Shown: piece by piece, positions 57,591 through 64,000 of the stretch
Layout: each line of letters starts with the position of its first letter
Position numbering within the stretch: position 1 is the first letter of the stretch
Source of the DNA: Allofournierella sp.
Lineage (GTDB): Bacteria; Bacillota; Clostridia; Oscillospirales; Ruminococcaceae
Length of the DNA: 64,000 nt
NCBI GenBank assembly: GCA_020025635.1
Contig: JAHHRU010000001.1
Span: 62,001 to 126,000, forward strand
Direction: 5' to 3'
Program-made: the position numbers and the translations under genes
Notes under the pieces: generated by a model
Told to the model about the DNA's origin: nothing
The model's input: the letters and a program-made list of their open reading frames with translations, nothing else
The model's database searches: none

Positions 57591-59768
57591 ATGAAGAACC
57601 CTTCGATCAGCGTGGTGGTCCCGGTTTACAAGGTGGAAGCCTGGCTGCCCGCCTGTGTGGACAGTCTGCTCAAACAGGACTTTGATGATTTTGAACTGAT
57701 TTTGGTGGATGACGGCAGCCCGGACGGCTGCGGGGCCATCTGCGATGAATACGCCCGAAAGGATGAGCGGGTGCGGGTGATCCACCGGCAGAACGGCGGT
57801 CTTTCCGCCGCCCGCAATTCCGGCATCGAGGCCGCCCGGGGCCAGTACATCGCCTTTGTGGATTCCGATGACTGGGTGGCGCCCGATTATCTTTCCCGGA
57901 TGTACAAGACCGCCCAGACCCAGCAGGCAGACCTTGTGGTCTGCGGGGTGGAGGATACCCCCGACAGCGGCCAGCGGCTGGCAGAGCCTGCCCTCACCGG
58001 CCCCCAGCAGGAGGGCCTTTTCACCGGGCGGGAGCTGATCGGCTGCTTTTTGGGCCCCTGCTCCACCTACTACACGGTGGCCTGGAACAAGCTCTACCGG
58101 GCCTCGCTCTGGCAGGAGCTTCGCTACCCGGAGGGGATGATCCATGAGGACGACGCAGTGGCCCCCTGCCTGTACGCAGCCTGCGGCCGGGTGGTCTGCC
58201 TTGCCCAGCCTCTTTATTTTTACCGCCTGCGCCAGGGCAGCATCTGCCGCACCGGTGTTTCCGCCGGCAGCTTTGACGGCGTTTCCGCCCATGCGGCCTG
58301 GTGCCGCTTTTTTGCCGCCGAGCCGGAGCTTGCGCCGCACCTTGGAAAAGCGCTGGAAGGCTGCTGGCAGCGGTATCTTTCGGTTTGCGCCGAAGCTTTC
58401 CGCACCCAGGACCTGAGCTGGCAGCTCTGCGCCCGCTGGAGTGAGGTCCAGGCCGAAATGAAGGCCCTTTTGCCCCTTCTGCGCCAGTGCTATACCCTTT
58501 CGGCCCGGCAAAAGCTCAGCTGCCGGCGCTGGGCGCTGAAAAAGCTGCCCCTGCCGGCCAAAACCGGCAAAAAGCGGGTAGCCCTGCTTTTGCCGCCGGA
58601 GCTTCCGGTGCCCCCGGTGCATGGCGGCGCAGTGGAAACGCTGGCCCAGCACCTTGTAACCGAAAACCAGCGGGAAGGAAAGCTGGAGCTTTGTGTGATC
58701 TCCCGCTTTGACCCCGAGGCCCTTGCCAGGGCCGGCCAATACAAAAATACCCTGTTTTACTATCAGCAGCCGCCCCGGCGCAGCCTTGGTTACAGCCTGC
58801 GCTACCGCCTGAGCGGCAACAGGCTTCACTGGAACCGGTGGTATGCGGATTGCCTTGGCTTTTTGAAGCGCCTGGATGCAGACGTTTGCATCGCTGAGGG
58901 CGGTGATCTCACCGGCTGGGCACAGGCCAGCCGCACCCTTGGCCGTGAAAAATTCCTTGCTCATCTTCACGGCGAGACCCCCGGCAGCCCGGAGCTTGAC
59001 CGCATCTATTCCGGTGCCCTTGCCATCAGCGGCTACATTGCAAAGCTGTGGCAAAGCGGGACCCAGCGCCCGGTAAAGCTGGTGCCAAACTGCGTGAACG
59101 CTGAACAGTTTTCACAAGGGGATGCTGCCCGGCAGGCGGCCGCCCGGGCCCTTCGCCGGGAGCTTGGCTACACCGACGAGGATTTCGTGGTGCTCTTCTG
59201 CGGGCGCACCTGCCCGGAAAAGGGCATCCACCAGCTGGTTGCCGCCATGCAGAAGCTGGAAGACCCAAAGGTGAAGCTCCTTGTGGTGGGCAGCCCCTTC
59301 TTTGGGGCCGAGAGCAATTCCCCCTATTTTGACAAGCTCAAGAAGGATGCGGCCCTCCTGTCGGACCGCATCCAATTCACCGGCTTTGTGGAAAACAGCC
59401 GTCTGCCCGCCTATTACCGGCTGGCGGATGCGGCCTGCTTCCCCGCACTTTGGGAGGAATCCGCCGGCATCACTGCCATTGAGGCCATGGCCTGCGGCTG
59501 CCCGGTGATCGCCACCCGCTCGGGCGGCATGCCGGAATACCTGGAAGGCAGCAAGGCCATTCTGCTGGAACGCAGCGAGGTTTGGAAGCCCGAAGGCCTT
59601 GTGCCCGTTGAGGGTGCGGCCCCGCTTGCGGATACTTTGGCCCAGGCCATCCGCCGGCTTTCCCAAAATGAAGAGCTGTGCCGGCAGATGCGGGATGCGG
59701 GCCTGGAAACCGCCAAACGCTACACCACCCGTGAATACTACCAGAACATCCTGCACGCCCTTGACTGA
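57591..59768 (+). CDS. Glycosyltransferase 9: two-domain GT2-GT4 fusion
   Basis: A 725-residue protein with two complete enzymes. Residues 1 to ~315: GT2 with 'SVVVPVYKVEAWLPACVDSL', 'LILVDDGSPDGCG', 'FVDSDDWVAPDYL' and 'HEDDAVAPCLYA'. Residues ~325-725: GT4 with 'PPVHGGAVETLAQHLV', 'LFCGRTCPEKGIHQLVAAMQ', and EX7E 'EESAGITAIEAMACGCP'. No frameshift or stop separates them. It likely adds two sugars in sequence. Confidence 0.88.
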   Translation: MKNPSISVVVPVYKVEAWLPACVDSLLKQDFDDFELILVDDGSPDGCGAICDEYARKDERVRVIHRQNGGLSAARNSGIEAARGQYIAFVDSDDWVAPDYLSRMYKTAQTQQADLVVCGVEDTPDSGQRLAEPALTGPQQEGLFTGRELIGCFLGPCSTYYTVAWNKLYRASLWQELRYPEGMIHEDDAVAPCLYAACGRVVCLAQPLYFYRLRQGSICRTGVSAGSFDGVSAHAAWCRFFAAEPELAPHLGKALEGCWQRYLSVCAEAFRTQDLSWQLCARWSEVQAEMKALLPLLRQCYTLSARQKLSCRRWALKKLPLPAKTGKKRVALLLPPELPVPPVHGGAVETLAQHLVTENQREGKLELCVISRFDPEALARAGQYKNTLFYYQQPPRRSLGYSLRYRLSGNRLHWNRWYADCLGFLKRLDADVCIAEGGDLTGWAQASRTLGREKFLAHLHGETPGSPELDRIYSGALAISGYIAKLWQSGTQRPVKLVPNCVNAEQFSQGDAARQAAARALRRELGYTDEDFVVLFCGRTCPEKGIHQLVAAMQKLEDPKVKLLVVGSPFFGAESNSPYFDKLKKDAALLSDRIQFTGFVENSRLPAYYRLADAACFPALWEESAGITAIEAMACGCPVIATRSGGMPEYLEGSKAILLERSEVWKPEGLVPVEGAAPLADTLAQAIRRLSQNEELCRQMRDAGLETAKRYTTREYYQNILHALD

Positions 59769-59825
59769 CCGGGGCGTGCGGGTTTCATTGATCCGCCGCC
59801 TTTGCGGCATGGAGGTGACTTCGTT

Positions 59826-60878
59826 TTGACCGACCTCAAGGTGAGCATCCTGGTCCCGGTTTACAACCCCGGGCCCTATCTTGCCCGCTGCCTTGACAGT
59901 GTGCTGGCACAGAGCCTGCCTTTTTGGGAATGCCTTTTGGTGGACGACGGTTCTTCGGACGGCAGCGGTGCCCTGTGCGATGAATACGCAGAGAAGGACA
60001 GCCGTTTCCGGGTGATCCATCAGGAAAATGCCGGGGCATCGGCCGCCCGCAACGCCGGGCTTTCGGCCGCTTCGGCCCCCTTTGTGCTCATGCTGGATGC
60101 CGACGACTGCCTTGCCCCCAAAACCCTTGAAACCTTGCTGGACATCCAGAAGCAAAACCCGGCAGCCTTTCTCTTTTTCAATTTCACCGAGGACCCGGCC
60201 CGCTTGGGCAAGCCCCTGCAAAAAGAGTTCTGCCGCCCCTACCGGGCGCAGGATGTGGGCCGGCTCATCTGGGATGCGCCCTTCCCCACCCCCTGGGGCA
60301 AGCTTTACCGCCGGGATCTTTTGGAAAAGCGTTCGCTTTTGTTCGACACCTCTTTGAGCTGCTATGAAGACCGGCCCTTTGTGCGAAGCTACCTGCGGGC
60401 CTTTTTTGAAGAGGTGCCGGATGCCTTCTGCCTGTTTGCGGATCTGCCCCTTTATTTTTACGAAACCGGCAACGAACACAGCCTGAGCAAAAGCGACCGC
60501 AGCCGGCTTTCCCCTTCCATTTACCAAATGTTCGACCGGCAGCTCACCGACTGCCTTGATTTTTACAAGGTGCCGCCGGAGGATCTGTTTTTGCTGGTTC
60601 GGGAATACCTGAACACCCTTTTGTACTGCGCCTGGTGCTGCCCCAAAAAGCAGCGCCGTGTCCAGATGCTTGCCTTTTACAAAAGCGATGAATACCGGCA
60701 TCTGATGGGCTACTTCCAAAAAAACCGCTTTTATGAAGCCCGCTTTCTGCCGCTGCGGTTTCATCTCACCGGCCTTTCGGTGGCGCTGGACCAGAGCCGC
60801 CTGGGCCGTGGCTGGCTTTACTGGAAATTTCACTGGCTGGGGCTTTACACCTTCTGCCGCGGGTGGCGGCCCATTTGA
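59826..60878 (+). CDS. Glycosyltransferase 10th-cluster member (GT2), last gene of the first unit
   Basis: TTG start at 59826, seven bases after GGAGGTGA. 350 residues: 'KVSILVPVYNPGPYLARCLD', 'LLVDDGSSDGSGALCDEYAE', 'GASAARNAGLSAAS', 'MLDADDCLAPKTLE', and 'CYEDRPFVRSYL'. The C-terminus ends in an aromatic, amphipathic 'LYWKFHWLGLYTFCRGW' segment that may bind the membrane. A terminator-like hairpin and a new promoter follow. Confidence 0.87.
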   Translation: MTDLKVSILVPVYNPGPYLARCLDSVLAQSLPFWECLLVDDGSSDGSGALCDEYAEKDSRFRVIHQENAGASAARNAGLSAASAPFVLMLDADDCLAPKTLETLLDIQKQNPAAFLFFNFTEDPARLGKPLQKEFCRPYRAQDVGRLIWDAPFPTPWGKLYRRDLLEKRSLLFDTSLSCYEDRPFVRSYLRAFFEEVPDAFCLFADLPLYFYETGNEHSLSKSDRSRLSPSIYQMFDRQLTDCLDFYKVPPEDLFLLVREYLNTLLYCAWCCPKKQRRVQMLAFYKSDEYRHLMGYFQKNRFYEARFLPLRFHLTGLSVALDQSRLGRGWLYWKFHWLGLYTFCRGWRPI

Positions 60879-60911
60879 CAAATCGGCTCCCGCTCTTTTG
60901 TTTTCTTTCTG

Positions 60912-60938
60912 AAAGCTCCTCTTTTCGAGGGGCTTTTT
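60912..60938 (+). terminator. Terminator after the first glycan transcription unit
   Basis: AAAGCTCCTC pairs with GAGGGGCTTT around TTTTC and is followed by TTGG. One wobble pair. Confidence 0.6.
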
Positions 60939-60949
60939 GGCTGTTTTGG

Positions 60950-60978
60950 TTTACAGTGTTACCCCTTCATGGTATAAT
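60950..60978 (+). promoter_or_regulatory. Promoter of the second glycan transcription unit
   Basis: TTTACA-N17-TATAAT, about 100 bases before the next start codon. It would drive the last glycosyltransferase and the ABC exporter. Confidence 0.75.
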
Positions 60979-61079
60979 ACATTGGATAACCACATTGCAG
61001 TGTTTTGCCCGATTTTGGGCGCTGCGGCCCGGCCCGGAGCCTTTTTCGGCCGGGGATCTTTGGAGGTGTAAACAAATCG

Positions 61080-62102
61080 ATGCCCCTTATCAGTATCGTG
61101 ATCCCCGTTTATGGGGCCGAGGCCTTTCTGCCCCGCTGCCTTGACAGTGTGCTGGCACAGACCTTTTCCGATTGGGAGTGCATTCTGGTGGAGGACGGCA
61201 GCCCCGACGGCTCAGCCGCCATTTGCGACGAGTACGCCGCAAGGGATGCCCGCTTCCGGGTCCTTCATCAAAAAAACCAGGGCGGCAGCATCGCCCGCAA
61301 CAACGGTGTGAAAATGGCACAGGGCGAATATCTGGTTTTTCTGGATAACGACGATGCCTTTGCCCCCCAGCTTTTGGAAAGCGCACTGCGCATCCAGCGC
61401 CGGCAGCCGGACAGTGTGGTGCTTTGGGGCTATACCTGCTCGGACCCCGCCTGGCCGGACTCACCGGTGGAATTCAAACGCCGGGAACGGTTTGAGGCTT
61501 CCCGCCTTTATATGGAAAGCCAGCTGCTGTTTGCCTGGAACAAATTCTACTCGCTGCCCTTTCTCAAAAGCATCGGGCTGGACCACGAGGACACCGTTTA
61601 CGGTTCCGATACCGTTTTTACCGTGAACTACATCCGTGCCTGGCTCAAAGCCCGCCCCACAGGCGCTTTTTACCAGAGCCGGTGCGCTTTGCACTATTAT
61701 GAACCGGCAAACCCCAACAGCGAAACCGCCCATTTCAGCGAGAGCTACTGCCAGGATGAGCTGGCCCTGATCGGGCAGGCGCTGGACTGGTTCACAAACG
61801 ATTTTGAAACAAAGCCCGAGGACCTTGCGCTTTTGTGCCACTCGCTGCTGAAAACGGCTGCCGGTGCCCTTTACATCCAGCAGAAAAACGCCGGCATCGA
61901 GGCGGCAAAAGCCTCTCTTGAAGACCCCGTTCTTCAAAAGCTCTGCGCCCTTGCCAAAAAGCATCGCTGCCGCACCCCCATTTTGGGCGCCGTGGCAGGC
62001 CGCCATGCAAAACGGGCCATCCGCCTGGGCCATCTCGTGATGGAGGGCAACGACCACACCTACCAGCGGCTGTGCCGCCTTTGGGAGCTGCTCCGCCTGT
62101 GA
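61080..62102 (+). CDS. Glycosyltransferase 11th domain / tenth gene (GT2)
   Basis: Start ATG 61080 (MPLISIVIPVYGAEAFLPRC) after TGGAGGTG. 340 residues: 'CILVEDGSPDGSAAICDEYA', 'GGSIARNNGVKMAQGEYLVF', DXD-like 'LDNDDAFAP', and 'YGSDTVFTVNYI' as catalytic-base segment. It is the first gene of the unit that also encodes the exporter. Confidence 0.88.
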   Translation: MPLISIVIPVYGAEAFLPRCLDSVLAQTFSDWECILVEDGSPDGSAAICDEYAARDARFRVLHQKNQGGSIARNNGVKMAQGEYLVFLDNDDAFAPQLLESALRIQRRQPDSVVLWGYTCSDPAWPDSPVEFKRRERFEASRLYMESQLLFAWNKFYSLPFLKSIGLDHEDTVYGSDTVFTVNYIRAWLKARPTGAFYQSRCALHYYEPANPNSETAHFSESYCQDELALIGQALDWFTNDFETKPEDLALLCHSLLKTAAGALYIQQKNAGIEAAKASLEDPVLQKLCALAKKHRCRTPILGAVAGRHAKRAIRLGHLVMEGNDHTYQRLCRLWELLRL

Positions 62103-62162
62103 GCAGGCCTTTGTTTTAAAAAATTCCGACCATCTTCACCGAAAGAAAGGATTGGTGTCATT

Positions 62163-63032
62163 TTGACCTCGAACGAACAAAACTGGACCACTGTCATCCG
62201 GCCCCGCACCGGCTGGATGGACATTGACCTGAAAGAACTCTGGCAGTACCGGGATCTGGTCTTCATGTTTGTGAAGCGCAACTTCACCACCATGTATAAG
62301 CAGACCATTCTTGGCCCCTTGTGGATCCTTTTGAACCCGCTGATCACCACCGTGATCTTCACCGTTGTTTTCGGCAGCATTGCAGGCCTTGCCGAAGAAG
62401 GGGTGCCCAGCTTTTTGTTTTACATGTCCGGCAACGCCATCTGGTCGCTGTTTTCGGCCTGCATCACCGGCACCGCCAACACCTTTGTTTCCAACTCCGG
62501 CCTGTTCGGCAAGGTCTACTTCCCCCGCCTGACCATGCCCATTGCCGAGGTGATGATCTCGTTTGTGAACATGGCCATTCAGATGCTGATGTTTGCAGGC
62601 TTCTGGGTCTGGTTTTACTTCTTCGGCCAGGAATACGGCGCTCTTTCCCTGAGCCCCTGGTTCTTTGCCCTGCCGGTGGTTTTGCTGCTGGTGATGCTTC
62701 TGGGCCTTGGTGCCGGCATCATCGTTTCCAGCCTGACCACCAAATACCGTGACCTTGCCATTGCGGTGGGCTTCGGCGTTCAGCTGTGGATGTACGCCAC
62801 CCCCGTGGTTTACTCCTTCAGCGATATTTCCGCAAAATCTCCCATTCTGGGCACCCTCATCCGCCTGAACCCCATGACCGAGCCGGTCCTTTTGTTCCGC
62901 AACGCCCTGCTGGGCTGCGGCACCGTTTCGGCCGGGTGGCTTTTGTACAGCGCCGTGTTTGCTCTGGTTTTGCTGAGCATCGGTGTCATTCTGTTCAGCC
63001 GCGTGGAAAAGACCTTTATGGATACGGTGTGA
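62163..63032 (+). CDS. ABC-2 polysaccharide exporter permease (Wzm/TagG-like)
   Basis: TTG start at 62163. The 289-residue protein opens with a cytoplasmic amphipathic region ('IDLKELWQYRDLVFMFVKRN'). Six hydrophobic segments follow, beginning with 'TILGPLWILLNPLITTVIFT', the family signature. Others are 'VMISFVNMAIQMLMFAGFWV', 'FFALPVVLLLVMLLGLGAGI' and 'LLYSAVFALVLLSIGVILF'. It pairs with the downstream ATPase to move a lipid-linked glycan across the membrane. Confidence 0.92.
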   Translation: MTSNEQNWTTVIRPRTGWMDIDLKELWQYRDLVFMFVKRNFTTMYKQTILGPLWILLNPLITTVIFTVVFGSIAGLAEEGVPSFLFYMSGNAIWSLFSACITGTANTFVSNSGLFGKVYFPRLTMPIAEVMISFVNMAIQMLMFAGFWVWFYFFGQEYGALSLSPWFFALPVVLLLVMLLGLGAGIIVSSLTTKYRDLAIAVGFGVQLWMYATPVVYSFSDISAKSPILGTLIRLNPMTEPVLLFRNALLGCGTVSAGWLLYSAVFALVLLSIGVILFSRVEKTFMDTV

Positions 63033-63051
63033 TACGGGAGGAGTTTTGAAA

Positions 63052-64000
63052 ATGTCTTTGGAAAACAACACCGCCCGGGAACCGGTCATTGAGATCGAGG
63101 GCGTTAAAAAGCAGTACAAACTGGGCCAGATCGGCGGCGGCACCCTGACCGCTGACCTGCAAAGCTGGTGGGCACGGGTGCGCGGCAAGGAAGACCCCAA
63201 TCTTCCCATCGGCACCGACAGCCGCCTGTTCGGCAAAACCTTTATGGCCCTGAACGGCATCGACCTGACCGTTTACAAGGGCGAGGCCCTGGGCATCATC
63301 GGCCGCAACGGCGCGGGCAAATCCACCCTTTTGAAGATCCTGAGCCGCATCACCGCCCCCTCTGAGGGTGAGATCCGCATCAAGGGCCGCATCGCCAGCA
63401 TGCTGGAGGTGGGCACCGGCTTCAACGGCGAAATGACCGGCCGTGAAAACATCTACATGAACGGTGCCATTCTGGGCATGACCCGGGCCGAAGTGGATGC
63501 CAAGCTGGACCAGATCATTGAATTTTCCGAGTGTGCTGAATTTATCGACACCCCGGTGAAGCGCTATTCCAGCGGTATGTTCGTGAAGCTGGCCTTTGCC
63601 GTGGCTGCCCATCTGGACAGTGAGATCATGGTGATGGACGAGGTTCTGGCCGTCGGCGATATGAAGTTCCAGCAGAAGTGCCTGGGCAAAATGAGCGATG
63701 TGGCCGGCCAGGAAGGCCGCACCGTTTTGTATGTGAGCCACAACATGAGTACCATCCGCCAGCTGTGCACCCGCTGCATCGTGCTGGATCAGGGCCGTGT
63801 GATCTTTGACGGCAACGTGGAAGATGCCATTGCCATTTACATGGACACCACCGACGTGAACGTGGTGAAATACGAGCTTGCCGATGTGCCCCGCATGAAC
63901 AGCGGCGCCGGCAAGCGCCTGCGTGTGGAGCGCCTGGATTTTGTGGGCAAGGAAAGCAGCGTGTTCGCTGCAGGCGAGCCCCTCCGGGTGCGCATTCAGT
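63052..64000 (+). CDS. ABC exporter ATPase (Wzt/TagH-like), partial at right edge
   Basis: ATG 63052 (MSLENNTAREPVIEIEGVKK) after GGGAGGAG; open to the window end (316 residues seen). Walker A 'IIGRNGAGKST', Q-loop region 'EVGTGFNGEMTGRENIYMNG' (typical of polysaccharide exporters), signature 'RYSSGMFVKLAFAVAAHLD', Walker B 'IMVMDEVLAVGD', and H-loop 'YVSHNMSTI'. After residue 285 a new domain begins ('RLRVERLDFVGKESSVFAAG'), like the Wzt C-terminal glycan-binding domain. Confidence 0.92.
   Translation, partial: MSLENNTAREPVIEIEGVKKQYKLGQIGGGTLTADLQSWWARVRGKEDPNLPIGTDSRLFGKTFMALNGIDLTVYKGEALGIIGRNGAGKSTLLKILSRITAPSEGEIRIKGRIASMLEVGTGFNGEMTGRENIYMNGAILGMTRAEVDAKLDQIIEFSECAEFIDTPVKRYSSGMFVKLAFAVAAHLDSEIMVMDEVLAVGDMKFQQKCLGKMSDVAGQEGRTVLYVSHNMSTIRQLCTRCIVLDQGRVIFDGNVEDAIAIYMDTTDVNVVKYELADVPRMNSGAGKRLRVERLDFVGKESSVFAAGEPLRVRIQ

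Noticed and set aside
56853..59054. A 733-codon minus-strand open frame
   Set aside because: It is antisense to glycosyltransferase genes with intact motifs; long shadow frames are expected in this GC-rich DNA.

Overview
The window looks like a chromosome segment of a gut Oscillospiraceae-type Firmicute (Faecalibacterium/Gemmiger/Subdoligranulum-like). This is inferred from GC-rich coding DNA, strong Shine-Dalgarno sites with frequent TTG starts, and a gene set that includes IreB, DegV, a CBS/DRTGG pyrophosphatase and PepF. No species can be named from sequence alone.

Bases 1-26140 are the right part of a siphovirus-type prophage. Its left end lies outside the window. The right end is a 3' fragment of tRNA-Ser(GCU) at 26077-26140 (attR), next to a tyrosine integrase and a Spo0A_C-like regulator. 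A CI-type S24 repressor (+) and a Cro-like gene (-) face each other over a GTTCAA/TTGAAC operator region. Reading leftward, the replication and recombination genes follow (DUF3102-like protein, SbcC-like ATPase, AAA_24 ATPase, DUF669, DEAH helicase, PriCT-2/RepA primase-helicase, RusA), then an ArpU-like late regulator, TerS, TerL, portal, MuF, scaffold, capsid, head-tail connectors, tail tube and tail chaperones. The MuF gene carries a C-terminal toxin-like tail, and a small overlapping gene after it looks like its immunity gene.

Bases 26141 to about 32100 are an AT-rich accessory island beside the tRNA remnant. It holds a broken type I methyltransferase (hsdM) start, a small membrane protein, a lipoprotein, and an HTH protein-Ser/Thr kinase operon with a second, equal-length paralogue of the HTH gene. 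From about 32457 to 48567 come ordinary chromosomal genes: lipoprotein, RNase Z, RlmA, a GH95 fucosidase-type hydrolase, pyrophosphatase, sulfatase, an extended pyroglutamyl peptidase, DUF89 protein, acetyltransferase, YgjP-like metallopeptidase, PepF, DegV and IreB. From 48755 to the right edge is a cell-surface glycan locus: ten glycosyltransferase genes (one a GT2-GT4 fusion) read into a Wzm/Wzt-type ABC exporter. A strong promoter lies before the first gene and a second before the tenth glycosyltransferase. The ATPase gene runs off the window and begins a likely Wzt C-terminal glycan-binding domain.
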